A stretch of DNA of 61,131 bases, taken from IMG/VR virus record IMGVR_UViG_3300050343_000196, positions 1 through 61,131 of that record; one strand, 5' to 3'. Position numbers and translations under genes: made by a program. Positions 25,203 through 37,283 of the stretch are shown piece by piece. The notes under the pieces were generated by a model. The model was not told where the DNA came from and made no database searches. It worked only from the letters and a program-made list of their open reading frames with translations. How positions within the stretch are numbered: position 1 is the first letter of the stretch; each line of letters opens with the position of its first letter. The DNA comes from a virus.

Positions 25203-26960
25203 CTATCTTTTGTGTATTTTACCAGAAAACTTAATCCACTTATAAATTTCAAAATCTTTAGTAGTTAATTCTTGCACTGGTTTACCTAAAGCAGCAGCGG
25301 CAGCTTTTGCATTACCCCCTTTATATTCAAAATTACGTCTTTGGGTAGAGCTGGTTGACGCCGATGTTTTATTCATAGCTATATTGAACATGGCATCAGC
25401 CGTCATATTTTTGTCTCTATTGCTTTCTAAGTCTGCATTAAAATCGTTTCTTGACTTAAAAGTTGTAGTTGATATTCCAAGATCAAAATATGCTTTATAA
25501 ATATTTTTTTCAGTCATTCTTAAATTTTCTTCTTTAAGATAATTTTCAACTTTAACTGGTGGCCAGGTCATTGCAAATTTAGACTCTGGATGTATTTTAT
25601 TTTGTATATCTTTTAATTCCTTTTTATTCGCTTGTATGCCGCTTAATCCTTCAAATGTTTTTGGATAATCTGAATCATTTATAGCAACCTCTGGTATTGT
25701 TGTTGTATTTTGGGTAGAGCTTGATTCTTTAGGCTGATTATATGAATTATTAAATAAAGATATTGATTCTCCTTTCACAGACTGGGAACCTGGTGCTTGA
25801 CTTAATATAATTTCACCAACTTGTTTAAAGCCGTTTGTCGTATTTAAGTCTATAGTTTTAAGTGCTGGCACTCCAAATCCTTCTTTATCTTCTGTTGTTA
25901 TAGAAAGTTTTCCATTAGAAAAAGTAGCATCCACTATTTGTTGACCAGCAAATTTAGCGTTTTTACTCATTAAAAAACTAAAGTTACCAGAGGCCATTGC
26001 ATCTTGTATTATAAACTTTGCATCTTTAGCCATAAGCTCTGCTGTAGATGGTTGAATTATTGGGGGTGTTTTTGCTATAAATGTTAATTTTGCTTTATCT
26101 AATCCTAGTTTATAAATTTCTTCTTGCATCTTTACAAGATCAAATTCACCATTTGTTTTAAATCTATTTTCATTTGAATCTAAATATAGTTCACTAGGGT
26201 CAACACCCATAGTTGCTAAAGCTTCCGCTGCATCCCTAGTATTACTTGCTGACATAGCTAAAGTCCTAGACCCCGACTCTACTTTTTTCATATCATCGGT
26301 TGCCATCCCTAAAGCGGCAAACTGACTAGAATATTTTTCAGCCGTAGCATTATTTTCTGGTAAATATAATTGTTTAAGTCTATTAGTATCTACGTTAGAA
26401 TCTTTTAAACCTTCAATAATATACTTATCTCCTTGAATTTTATAATTACCACTAGATAAAGCTTTGCCAATTATATAATCATCCCCTTTCATGTTTATTG
26501 CTTGGCTAAAAGCACCCTTAGCATATTGCCCTGTAACTCCCGCTATAATCTTTTGATCACTACTGTATTTTGAAACTTGTTTATTAAACTTGTCTACCGC
26601 GTCTTTGTACTTAGCCGCTTTTTCATACTGGCTTAATGATTCGTCTTTAGCAATATCATTTAATGTGTTTTTTGTTGTTTGAGCTAACCCTGTAACAATA
26701 GGTTCATAATCTCCTAATAAACCAGAAGTATCAGCCATCATGTTCATTTGATCAATGGCTAACCTTTGGTCGTCTTTTAATTGATTTTCTCTTTCTTTTT
26801 TTTCATTAGCAACACCCATTAAATAACCTTGTAAAGGTTTTAGACCTTGCTCTAGCCCTATTGATAATGCGTTAGATTCAAGCTCTTGTGCTTTTGCTAA
26901 TTCTTGGTTTGTTTGTAGTAAACCGGAATACATTGATCCTCCTGTTGTTTTTGTTGCCAT
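25203..26960 (-). CDS. Internal virion protein, N-terminal part of giant protein
   Basis: A 585-residue frame with a helix-rich N-terminus (QTNQELAKAQELESNALSIG) and little recognisable fold. At its end an extra A at about 25216 breaks the frame. With this and one more base corrected near 25144, it runs on as KDSLQSIANTKGYTFEELLE (LysM-like) and then directly into the 970-residue frame with no stop. The result would be a ~2,550-residue protein. Alternatively there is a natural end here and MGSSLGS is a new start. Confidence 0.7.
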   Translation of the reverse strand: MATKTTGGSMYSGLLQTNQELAKAQELESNALSIGLEQGLKPLQGYLMGVANEKKERENQLKDDQRLAIDQMNMMADTSGLLGDYEPIVTGLAQTTKNTLNDIAKDESLSQYEKAAKYKDAVDKFNKQVSKYSSDQKIIAGVTGQYAKGAFSQAINMKGDDYIIGKALSSGNYKIQGDKYIIEGLKDSNVDTNRLKQLYLPENNATAEKYSSQFAALGMATDDMKKVESGSRTLAMSASNTRDAAEALATMGVDPSELYLDSNENRFKTNGEFDLVKMQEEIYKLGLDKAKLTFIAKTPPIIQPSTAELMAKDAKFIIQDAMASGNFSFLMSKNAKFAGQQIVDATFSNGKLSITTEDKEGFGVPALKTIDLNTTNGFKQVGEIILSQAPGSQSVKGESISLFNNSYNQPKESSSTQNTTTIPEVAINDSDYPKTFEGLSGIQANKKELKDIQNKIHPESKFAMTWPPVKVENYLKEENLRMTEKNIYKAYFDLGISTTTFKSRNDFNADLESNRDKNMTADAMFNIAMNKTSASTSSTQRRNFEYKGGNAKAAAAALGKPVQELTTKDFEIYKWIKFSGKIHKR

Positions 26961-26962
26961 AA

Positions 26963-27919
26963 TTATCCTCCTATTTTAGGTAACTTCATATCAGTAAAAT
27001 ATGAAAATTGATTACGTGGTGCGGGATTATCTACTCCTGAAAAGTTTTGTTTATTAAATGCTGTTTGCATAAAACTATCATAAGCTAAAGTTGGTGCCTG
27101 AGCTGCTCCCGCGGCCGCCGTATTAGCTAGTAAGCTACTACTATAATCAGGAGCAAAAGTACCTAATGAAGCTGTATCACCACCAGCAGCACTTCCGTTA
27201 CCTATTTTACTTCCAAATGCTGAAAATGCTGCTCCAGCGGCAGAACCAATACCGCCTATTAAATCAGCTTTTGCTTGTGCTCTTGCTCTTGTGGCTGCTG
27301 CTAAATCTTGATTAGCCATTCCAAGTAAAGCAGATTGTTTACCCATTTCTAATTGTTGTCTTTGAGACTCACCAGCGGCTTGTAATTGCTGCGCTTTCAT
27401 TGCTCCTGATGCTTGCAACTCCTGTTGCTTCATTGCTCCTTGTGCAGATAATCTTTCATTCATTGCTTCTTGTTTTGCAATATCAGCGCTTATACCTTGT
27501 AATCCTTTTGCTTGCTGTTGTGATAATGCTTGTGCAATTGCAGCTGCGCCAGAACCACCTGCCCCTGATCTAAAAGAATCTAAAGCTGAAGCTAATCCTT
27601 GTTGTTGTTGCTGAGCTTGAAAATCAGCAGCTTCTGTTGAAACTCTTAAATCTTCAAATTTTCCATGTTTTCAAATTCATTTCTAACGTTTTCATAAGGA
27701 TTTGTAAATTCAGTAGCTTCAAATGCAGCTCATTTGTTGGTCCCTTCTACCTTGTGCGGCTTTTCGCTCTCTTCTTCTTCTTTTTCTTCCGCCAAACAAA
27801 CTACCTATACCTTTTGCAATACCAGGAATTGCAGATGCTATACCCGCTATAGCCATTGCTGGCAGTGGGCCCTTTGTAACTGTATCTGCTACTTCTATTA
27901 TTGTTGTTAGTTCTTCCAT
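26963..27919 (-). CDS. Internal core protein, frame-broken
   Basis: The start is at 27919 (MEELTTIIEVADTV), followed by an Ala/Gly membrane-like segment (IAGIASAIPGIAKGIGSLFG). Breaks near 27727 and 27657 separate this from the 166-residue frame at 26963-27463. Corrected length is about 315 residues. The Gln-rich repetitive helix (QGAMKQQELQASGAMKAQQL) followed by GIGSAAGAAFSAFG resembles T7 gp14-type internal core proteins that form the ejection channel. Very similar spacing to the next gene (2 nt). Confidence 0.7.
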
Positions 27920-27921
27920 GA

Positions 27922-30900
27922 TTAATTACTGCTTATAAATATTTCTGAGTTAACTGCGAATAGTTCCGCATGATCTTTTGAATTGTTTTTAAATTTACTT
28001 CAGCATAATACCCGATTATGCCTGATGTATTCTTACTATTATCTTTTCCAAAAAATATATAACTTGCATTGGGCTAACCCTGATAAATTACCAGTTAGCA
28101 TTCACAAACTATATAATTATCAGCAATAGTTTGTACGGGCCCTATTTTTTTTACCACTTTCAGGACTAGTTGATTTATCTAAATAATAAATTATATCATC
28201 TACTTGCAGTGAAGCGTTTTTTGTAAATGTTGTTTGCAGTGTTATTAAACTCATATTTTTATTATTACATGTTATTTTATGGACAGTTAATGAGTTATAA
28301 GGGCACTTGCCAGTGAATAACCATTCCAAATATGATAATACGTTGAATTCATCTGTTGAATAATATTTTGTTCCTGACATTAACGTTCCACAACCTGATT
28401 GCTGTATATACTTGCGTTGTAGTTTCCAAGAGTTAGTTCCATTTATATATAAAGCCTCTTGCGCTTCCATCCTGCCACATAAGTCATTCGCTGCTGCATC
28501 TTCATCTAGTAGCAGGATTACTATTTGTATAATAAGGCTTGATACACTATTACAAGTTGATTGAGGTATTGTTACTGTGAGCTGTATCTCCTGTACAAGG
28601 CATCTGAACTACTTAATTGTTCCTGTTAAAGTTACACCCCCTGAAAGAGTTAATGCAACGCCGCTTATGTAATTGTGATTTTGTTGCACTTGTTGGGCTA
28701 ACTGTTCCTGAGCTTACACTAAACCCTATTGACGACTGTGCCGGTGTGGCCTGATCCAAATGTACCAGTTACAACTTGTGTTCCTGTTCCATTTGAACTA
28801 TTATAACTACCTTGAAGAACTTAAGTGAAAAAGAACAATCTAGCTGCATTTGCATTTTGACAAGCTGTACAACTATTATGGAATGTTTGTATTTCAGAAT
28901 CCATTGTTGAATCCCCACTGCTACTAGTCCCAGTTATTCTCATAACATGTTACTACTGGTAGAACCTAATTCAAATACTGTACCATTTGATAAAGTACAG
29001 GTCCACACTTGTATATCTTACAGTAATTACTTCATCATCATCTGAACAATTTGATTGGTAAGATTGCTTGCTGCATTATAAAATCTTTCTACAGATACGT
29101 TATGCTAGCCAAACCAGCTTATAGACATGAGAAACTTGATGTTTGAGTAATACCTGAAGCTGTTGCAACTAACTTTATAATAAACTATAACCTGCTGATG
29201 ACTTCATGTTACACTGGACAGACTTGCCGAAGTTGCACCCGATATATTTGTAAAACTACTGAATTATTAGTTGATTTACTGACCACTGATAACCTGTTGC
29301 TGTAAATCCAGATGCTGATGCTGTTAATGTTGTAGTTTGGTATTAATTGGTTTTGTACCCACACCACTTACTAGAAACAGAACAACCTGTACAATCTACA
29401 ACAAGATGATGATGGTTGGTAATGGGATAAGATCCTGCAACTTGAGCACTGTAAAACACTATCACTTCCAGTATAATTAGCATTAGTTATTTTGTAACAG
29501 CCATCTGTAAAACCACTACCTGTTAAATTAATAACTTGGCCATTTGTGATAACCAGCTACTATTTGTAATATTAAAATTATGATGTTGTAGCTTGCTGGA
29601 CAAAGCTTGTGCTGTTAGCTTTTTGTGTTGGCACTGGCCCACGTTACTGTTTTTTGCTGCAGGGTTTGTAATTCCACTTCCAGGAGTTGATCCCCCTGAA
29701 ACAGTACAAGCTATATGTAACATTTCCTGAAAAAGTATTTGCATACTGTTGCTGTATAAGTATTGCTTGAGCCACCTGATTGAACTTGAGAACCATCCTG
29801 CTGTCCAAACAAATGTGAGTCTCCAGCTAAAACCTGATTGTGCGATGCTGTTAAAACAACAGAGGCAAAAGAACTATGCTGTACCGTCACCACCTGTTAT
29901 TGACATAAGCATTACAACCTAACCATCCAACTGCTACCGCAAGAGTTCCCCCTGTATTATTTACGTAAGCTCTGATTACACCTGATACTAGAATATGTAC
30001 CAGCCGCTTATGCTACTTGTTGATCCATGATGTATTACTATAAAACTGTGTAGTTGTTCCTATGCTTGTTAAAGTATTACCGTATAATGTTACTTGATTA
30101 CTAGTATCTGTACAAGCTGATGTTGTTGGTGCTTGAAGCTGAACCAGAACCAACATAATTTAAAGTATATTGATGGAAAATTATCCCAAACTTATAGTAG
30201 CATTATTTGAATCTACTGCTGTTTTAGTATTACCGCTTTCAGTATAAGTAACAACACAATTATAATATGTTGTTTGACCAGCTGAATTACTAACTGTATT
30301 AAAGTTAACAGTTAATGTTTCGCTAGTTGCGCCTGATATATTACTTAAACTATTAGCTGCTGTTCCTCCTTGCCATTGGAATGTAGGTGTTACTCCTTGT
30401 GGTTCATTAGCTCTTGATGCTGCAGATAAAGTTACTGTTTGTAATTGGTTTTGGAAATCGTATATATAGGAATTAGTTGCGGATGCTGTAACATCAACTG
30501 TTGGCGTTAACATTAAAGTACAACTATTATGTGTACTTGCTAATGTAGGTGAAGCATCAAACTACTGCCTGAATATGATGCATCTTCTACTTTCCAATAA
30601 TCATTACTTTCTAATTGCGTTGTAAAACTAATTACATTACCATTAACTAATGTATTACCTCCATCTAAATCTACATTAAAATATCTATCAAAACTTGAAT
30701 TATTACATTTAGAAGCCCTTATACCTTGATTACCGGATAAACAAGAAACCGCAGATGAAGGTACACCTCCTGAGCTTATAAATCTGTGGTGATTGTTTGA
30801 CCCATTAGTTGAATTAGAATATGTTCCTTCTGAAAATCCAGATGTATTTCCTTGTATATTTGCATAAAATTCTGTTGCGCTTGTAAAAGAAGCGTTGTTA

Positions 30901-31790
30901 GCAAATATTGTTTTAGTTGTACCTGAGCTACATGCTCCTTGCGTTATAGAACTGCCTGCTGTAAATTTTAATGTAAATGAAGGTCTGTTGCTATACACAA
31001 CCGCATGCGCTGCAGAGTCCGTAGACCCATTTATTTTTACTTTATAATATTTAGTAGCAGCGGTTGTTTCTTGCGTGGTTAAAGTTACGCCTGTAGCACC
31101 GGCTATTAAATTGCTTGTGCCAGGAGTGAAATTAGAACTAGTGCCTTTGTACCACTGACGGGCTGTTACGGTTCCTGTTGTACTTGCTGTTAAAACTACA
31201 TTATCATAAGTAAATGCAGTTCCAGGGCCATTTATAACGACTGTTGCTGCTTGTGGGGCAGTTGCTGTTGCTTGTGTTGGAGGGGTTGTATTACATAATC
31301 CGCTTGTTATAGTAGCTGTTATTGTAACACCTTCGCTTAAAGTAACCGCTAATCCACCAGCTAATGCTGATTTTGTGGTTGTTGTTGGTGATATTGTTCC
31401 ACTATTAACTGTTAAGGCTATAGCATCAGAATTTGTATAATTAGTACCACTAAATGCTCCTGTTATTTGTGTACCACCTGATGAATATGTATTATTTGTT
31501 GTTAACGTAAATGCACAACTAGCCGCTGATCCCACTGCTGTATCTGTACACGATATAGTACCTGAATTTGAATAACCTGATGGTATATTTATTACAGCTG
31601 TGTATGTTTGAGTTCCTGCTGTATATGTAGTCGGGCTATAAGAAGCAATTGTTCCTAAACTAACAGTACCGCTAACTGCCTCACCAACTGTTCCGTTTGC
31701 AATTTGTAAATTAGCATTTTGAACAAGCAAACCCACCAGCAGTTGCTCCAGCGCTAGCTGAACAAGTAATCGTACTACCTGAATTATCAA
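27922..31790 (-). pseudogene. Ig-like repeat part of giant tail protein, heavily frame-broken
   Basis: Fragments at 30540-31790, 30181-30513, 29711-29893, 29523-29744 and 28120-28470 contain repeated immunoglobulin-like units (e.g. VTPTFQWQGG... YYNCVVTYTESGNT and GTIASYSPTTYTAGTQTYTA). The frame changes very often between 28.1 and 30.2 kb. The last ~60 residues read YYAEVNLKNNSKDHAELFAV, NSEIFISSN and stop at 27922, the conserved end of this tail protein family. The whole therefore joins to 31711-35427 as one ~2,500-residue protein. Confidence 0.6.
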
Positions 31791-34700
31791 AACCAGATGG
31801 TGCTAATATCGTTGCTGTATAAGCATTTGTTCCTGTTTGATATGTTGAAGGTAATATAGATTGTATTGTCCCTGATGAAACTGTCCCTGTTACTAAATCA
31901 CCTATTGTGCCGGCATTTATACTTAATCCAGTATTAGCACACCCAAATGTCACTGTTCCACTATGTGATGATATATTACCTAACCCTTGTACTGAAAAAT
32001 CTTTAATTATATCTTCCTGCTCAGCAGAAGATACACTATCAATATCTTCTTTAATACCTGATATTAATCCAAAATATTTACCTTCTTTTTCTTTAAATTC
32101 TAAAATTTGTCCTTTTTGTTGATCTGTAATTATTTCTTCAGAGCCTACAGTCCAACCAGTAGTTCCTTCATAACTTAAATTTTTAAAGTTTTTAATTGCA
32201 GAAGCTTCTTGATTAAATATTAATTTTATACCAGAAGTTTTTTCAAGACCATAAAATATATTTCTGCTTACATTTGCGTGATGCCTATATAATTCTCCTA
32301 AATAACAAGTATAATAATTGCCATTTAAAGAAACTCCACCATCTGGAATAAAATCTAATCTAGACACCCAACCATCTACATCTTCTTTAAAACTAATTGA
32401 AGTGTTTTCTGTAGGCAAAGTTAATATATATTGGTCTGAATAAATGTCATAACTTCCAATAATATCGTTATTTTCTGCTAATAGCTTTTCTCTAAAATAT
32501 GAAGACATACCTTTATCAGATATAACTGTTAGCCCATCTTTTGAAAGTCTTATTACAGCTCCCCTTGCCTTATCTGTAAAATATGATCTGTATCCATGAT
32601 TTGCAAATGATTCTGGATTTTTTGATATTCCATAATCACCATTATAAGCTACAGATTGCCCTAATACATTTTCAGTTGCGGTTAAATTAACATTTCCATC
32701 AGCATTAAATAGAGCGTCTTTGTTTGCTAATATTCTTAATATTTTATCCTCACATAAAGCTATTAAATCTGTATTTCTTGTATGTAGTTTTTGTATACTA
32801 CCATATTCTGGATTTAATTCTTTTGTTATTTTTAATCCTGTATTAAATTCATTTAATTTATTTACATCAGTTTCATCATTAAATATACCAGAATATATTA
32901 AAGAAGACTCTTTAGTTCTTTCTGTGTATTCTTTATCTATAATTGTTGAAACTTTTACACCGTTACCAATTTTATCTTCATTGAAATCATCTGCTATTAT
33001 ACTTGATTCAACACCATTTTGCATTATAAAAGCATTGAAAAAATCTAAATCAAAACCTTGAGAATTACTCCATTCAGTTATATCGTAAGCATTTGGTGTT
33101 TCATAATAAATATCTAAAGAATCATCATCAGGTATTGTTTCAAAAACTGCGGGTGATGAATCAGCTGTTACACCTGTATTTTGTGATGAATATGTAAATT
33201 TAAAATCAGTTGGAAAACCAGATGTGTTAAATTTAACTTCTACTTTTGTAATTTCACCAGATGAATCTAAATGAGGCTGTGTTCCTAAAGTTAATTGGCC
33301 TGCTTGGGCAGGAACAGTAGCGGAATTTGTGTACGTGCTACTACTGCCTATTAGCTCTGCGTAAGTTGTTGCATGATTCACTGACCCACTAAAATGAGAA
33401 GAATTAAAAACATCAACAACATTGTAACCATCAGGTATACTTCTTCTAACCTCTTTTACTTCTCCATCTTTAAAATAATATTGATAAAAGTCATCTTCAT
33501 GTGGTTCCTGTACTTCTCCTAAAAATAAAGCATTTGCTGGTACAGATCTTACTTGTGTAAAATCAGCATCATTAATTTCACCATTTGATCCCGCTAGCCC
33601 TTGATTATTATACACTTCATTTAAAACATAATAATTCTTTTTTATTTTAATAAAAAATTTACCATCAAAAGTTTCTGAAGCGTCTATGTTTTCTGGTTTA
33701 CTCTCTGATATATCTAAAGCTTTTATTTTAAAATCAGATTCAACATATAATGTATTTGTTGGAATATTTTCATTACTAGCCAAAGGTGTATTGCTGTTTA
33801 AAGCTTTTTTAAACATCATAAATTGCCCTTCTTTTATTTTATTTATTTCATAAGAAGGAACTACCAGCCAAAGTGTGTTTGCGTCTTCTAAATCTTTTTT
33901 AACATCTTGTACTATTATATTATTATAATTATTAGATGAAGACTTTATATAATATCTAAATTTTTTAATTCTACCGCTTCCTATTGCTTTAGTTGTATCT
34001 TCATTTTCATACGCGGCTAATGGAACACTGTTTGTGTTTTTAACATTAAACTTTTTACCGTAATCAGAATCAGGTGTTTCTAATAATGTTCCTGTATGGA
34101 AAAATACCTTTTTATATCCTGTTTCATTTGTTAATACAGGGGATTTTCTACCCTGCTTGTCTTGAAATACTACCCCTATTTGATATTCTCTACCGCTTTT
34201 TATAGTAGCTGTATCTTTTATACCAGTTGTTGTTGTTGCCCCTATAGCAGTTGTACCCGCCGCGTTTAAATATTCTCTAGTGCTTTCTGCGTTAATATTA
34301 CCTCTATCTTTTAATGCAATATCAAATTCAGGATTGTAATCATCTAAATTTAATCCATCTACATAATTACCAAATATTAATCTATTGCCAACAACATCTA
34401 CAGCTTTAGCTTTGTAAGGCACATTATCATACGCTCTTAATAATTGATCTTCAGATATAACCCCTTTCTTACTTGTTTTTGATATATCAACTCCTGTTTC
34501 AAATTTAGTTTTTATATCATCATATTTAATTCTTTTATATAAATAAACATTAGTATTATTTGATTCTTTATATAATATATCTACAGATTTTATATTGTTT
34601 ACAGTTTCTGTTTTATTGTTTAAATTAGCACCATATTCTATATTAACTAAAGAAGCCCCGGTTAAGTTATTAAACATAGATTCGTTATATCCTTCATCAA

Positions 34701-35427
34701 TATCATACTCTTGAGCCGCGCTTGGTAAAAATACAGGATTACTAAAAGGTGAATATGTTGAATATTGACCATTACTAAATTTCCATCTATAAGCAAACCT
34801 TACAAATTTATCTCTATGTATTGCATCTACTTCATTAGCCTTATTTGCAGCCCAAGTAATATCATATTTTATTTTTGGTGCATTTAAAGGAGCTTTTCTT
34901 ATAACCGTTACATCTGACTCAATAAAGTTTACACCATTAATTTGTGTTGTTGTTGTGTAATTAGTAGATCCAGCTATAAATATTGAATCATCAGAAATAT
35001 CAATAATTTTAGGTTCAGAATTATTATCTGTAAATATTAAAAAATCTTCTAATATAGTTATACCTGTTAATTTTTCATCAGTAAAATTTAATACAGCGTC
35101 TGGTCTTGATTTATTTTCTATTAATACAGGCTTAGACGTTCTATCTGCTTCATTATACTCAATAACAGCATCAACATTTGTTCCTCTAATAAATAAATAT
35201 ATTTTTTCAGTTTCAGTATTTTCTACAATACCAATACATTTTCCTCCTAATTCATAAATAGACTCTTTATAATTACCTAATATATTTTGTACTGTTCCAG
35301 CGTCACTACCTTCTGTGCTAGATATTTGTATATTTGAAGCATCTCTATACTCACCGTCTGGGATTAATCTCTCATCGAGGTCCTGATTCATCTTTCCACG
35401 AAGGAAAACCTTTTTTATTTCTGGCAT
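31711..35427 (-). CDS. Giant tail (tube/stabilization) protein, main part
   Basis: A 1,238-residue frame starting MPEIKKVFLRGKMNQDLDER and continuing LIPDGEYRDASNIQIS, a start shared by phage tail 'stabilization' proteins in crAss-like and marine phages. It is rich in beta structure. Toward its end it enters Ig-like repeats and the frame breaks at about 31,740, continuing in 27922-31790. It probably forms the tail/portal-proximal tube or a long adhesive tail shaft. Confidence 0.75.
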   Translation of the reverse strand: MPEIKKVFLRGKMNQDLDERLIPDGEYRDASNIQISSTEGSDAGTVQNILGNYKESIYELGGKCIGIVENTETEKIYLFIRGTNVDAVIEYNEADRTSKPVLIENKSRPDAVLNFTDEKLTGITILEDFLIFTDNNSEPKIIDISDDSIFIAGSTNYTTTTQINGVNFIESDVTVIRKAPLNAPKIKYDITWAANKANEVDAIHRDKFVRFAYRWKFSNGQYSTYSPFSNPVFLPSAAQEYDIDEGYNESMFNNLTGASLVNIEYGANLNNKTETVNNIKSVDILYKESNNTNVYLYKRIKYDDIKTKFETGVDISKTSKKGVISEDQLLRAYDNVPYKAKAVDVVGNRLIFGNYVDGLNLDDYNPEFDIALKDRGNINAESTREYLNAAGTTAIGATTTTGIKDTATIKSGREYQIGVVFQDKQGRKSPVLTNETGYKKVFFHTGTLLETPDSDYGKKFNVKNTNSVPLAAYENEDTTKAIGSGRIKKFRYYIKSSSNNYNNIIVQDVKKDLEDANTLWLVVPSYEINKIKEGQFMMFKKALNSNTPLASNENIPTNTLYVESDFKIKALDISESKPENIDASETFDGKFFIKIKKNYYVLNEVYNNQGLAGSNGEINDADFTQVRSVPANALFLGEVQEPHEDDFYQYYFKDGEVKEVRRSIPDGYNVVDVFNSSHFSGSVNHATTYAELIGSSSTYTNSATVPAQAGQLTLGTQPHLDSSGEITKVEVKFNTSGFPTDFKFTYSSQNTGVTADSSPAVFETIPDDDSLDIYYETPNAYDITEWSNSQGFDLDFFNAFIMQNGVESSIIADDFNEDKIGNGVKVSTIIDKEYTERTKESSLIYSGIFNDETDVNKLNEFNTGLKITKELNPEYGSIQKLHTRNTDLIALCEDKILRILANKDALFNADGNVNLTATENVLGQSVAYNGDYGISKNPESFANHGYRSYFTDKARGAVIRLSKDGLTVISDKGMSSYFREKLLAENNDIIGSYDIYSDQYILTLPTENTSISFKEDVDGWVSRLDFIPDGGVSLNGNYYTCYLGELYRHHANVSRNIFYGLEKTSGIKLIFNQEASAIKNFKNLSYEGTTGWTVGSEEIITDQQKGQILEFKEKEGKYFGLISGIKEDIDSVSSAEQEDIIKDFSVQGLGNISSHSGTVTFGCANTGLSINAGTIGDLVTGTVSSGTIQSILPSTYQTGTNAYTATILAPSGFDNSGSTITCSASAGATAGGFACSKC

Positions 35428-35430
35428 GTA

Positions 35431-36517
35431 TTAATGTTTAATCTGCTTAGACTTGCCTCTCATTACTTGAGTAAGCTCTTTTAATTTAAGGTTAGATAAT
35501 CTTAATTTAGCATTACGCATTGCTGCTCTTCTATCTCTTCTAAATCTATTTACTATGTACTCTGGGATGTTTGCTTTTGCAGATAATACCGCATGAGCTA
35601 TGTATTTATATATTGCTTCTTCTGCTAATTTATGTATTTGCATTTCATTATCAGTACCAAGTCCGTCTGAAACATATTTTAATGTTATGACTTTCCCTGC
35701 TAAATTGCTGCTGAAACCAAACTGCCCGTTTGCTTCATCTATTATAAATACACCGTTTATTTGTGTAGTTTCTGGATCTATACCAAATCTTTTACCTTCA
35801 CCCAGCATTGCATTTCTGTCATTGTCTGAATAAAAGTAATCATCATTTAATTCTGTAGTTGGTACATTTTTAAATCTTTCTGTGGTTAAGGATGTAGCTG
35901 TTAATAATGTTTCGTCATTATCATATAAGTATTCAGCTGTATCATCTTGTAAGTATTGCTTGTGATGGTCTTGAAGTTATCTTTGAAGGATATATTACTC
36001 TTTCTAATCCATCTCCGTCTATCCATGCTAATTGTGTATAATTAACATAATCTTGCGGCATTGGTATTGTAAGTGATGCTCCTACTTCTATTTCCTGTAT
36101 TTTTTCAACTCTTGATACATCATAGCTAAATTCCTGTATTGCTCTTTTAGTATGAAACAATACATCAAGTTTTCTTGCATTATCAATAATTTTACCATCT
36201 CCTACATATGAAACCATAAAGTTATTTACAATATCATTTAAAGCAATATATCTGTAGCTACCATGCTTTATGTTTTTTAACTTAACTTGTATTGCTGTTC
36301 CATTAGCCGGAGCGGTTGTAAATGTTATTACACCTGTATTAGCAACATAAGTATATTGATCATCATCAATTTCATTTCCCGCTTGATATACTATAAAATC
36401 ATTTTCTACAGCTGGTAATGGGTCAAATGTAACAGTAAAATTTTTGTTAGAACCGTCACCAGTAAAATTATTCGCTACTGTGTAGTATTCTTTAGCTGTT
36501 TGTGTTATTAGTCCCAT
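35431..36517 (-). CDS. Neck/tail protein, frame-broken
   Basis: Frames at 35942-36517 (191 aa) and 35431-35808 (125 aa) join when one base is restored near 35,950; the joined protein has ~360 residues. The N-terminus carries an FTGDGSNKNFTVTFDPLP beta unit, like the repeats in the fibre at 52172-54501. The C-terminus is basic and helical (FRRDRRAAMRNAKLRLSNL). It lies between the giant tail gene and the connector gene, so a neck or tail-adaptor role fits. Confidence 0.7.
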
Positions 36518-36520
36518 TTA

Positions 36521-37225
36521 TTAAGATTTTTCTTGTGTTAGTTTTTTTGTTTCTTTTGCATCTGCTAATTGAGCTATATTAGGATCTTTAATACTTACTC
36601 CTGCATATAACAATATTTTTAATACAAGATTTGTTTCTTCAGATTCGTGTAGTTCAAAATCAGTAGAGGCACTAGCATTATATAAAGCATTACCCACAAC
36701 AGTTTGAGAACTCCATGTGACTTCATTTGGTTTTCTAACATATGTTATTGATATGTTTGCATTTATAGTAGTTGGATAAACTATTAGCCCCCAGTGATTA
36801 GAAGTATTTCCTATGTTTTGGATATATACGGGATTACTAGTTGTAGGCGCTGTAAGTTTTGATAATTGATATTCTAATAAATTTTTCTTATCAATTTGTT
36901 CAACAGGTGTTGTATTATTATATATTACAGTTCCTAATTTATGTAAATCGGATGGTAAATGAAAATGGTCCGTCATGTATGATACACTTGCGGACTTTTT
37001 AAATTTACTTAATTTTTCGTTTATTAATTTTGGCAAATCAGAGTACTCAGTATCATTTTTTGGTAATCTGTTATATTGATTTAAGTCAAAGAAATACTGT
37101 TCGAATACTTCAAGCTGTGCTTGATTTGCAAACAAATTAAATTCTTGTGGCGTTACATACCCACGGTTTTCTTTATTAAGAATAGCTAATACTCTTTGAT
37201 ATACTGTATCTATACTAACTGCCAT
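36521..37225 (-). CDS. Head-tail connector or tail-tube-like protein
   Basis: A 234-residue protein beginning MAVSIDTVYQRVLAILNKENR with GYVTPQEFNLFANQAQLEVF. I recognise this pattern from structural proteins next to the tail gene in podovirus-like phages (tail-tube A-like). It has no catalytic motif. It follows a terminator hairpin and precedes the neck gene with a 3-nt gap. Confidence 0.7.
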   Translation of the reverse strand: MAVSIDTVYQRVLAILNKENRGYVTPQEFNLFANQAQLEVFEQYFFDLNQYNRLPKNDTEYSDLPKLINEKLSKFKKSASVSYMTDHFHLPSDLHKLGTVIYNNTTPVEQIDKKNLLEYQLSKLTAPTTSNPVYIQNIGNTSNHWGLIVYPTTINANISITYVRKPNEVTWSSQTVVGNALYNASASTDFELHESEETNLVLKILLYAGVSIKDPNIAQLADAKETKKLTQEKS

Positions 37226-37245
37226 ATTTTTTATTTATTATAATA

Positions 37246-37268
37246 ATAGCCACCATTACAGTGGCTAT
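37246..37268 (-). terminator. Hairpin terminator after 37284-38030
   Basis: A perfect 8-bp inverted repeat (ATAGCCAC/GTGGCTAT) with a 7-nt loop, followed on the - strand by TATTATAATAAATAAAAAAT. It lies between two late genes, 16 nt after a stop, and may be a partial terminator or an mRNA end stabiliser. Confidence 0.5.
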
Positions 37269-37283
37269 CACTATAATGAGACT

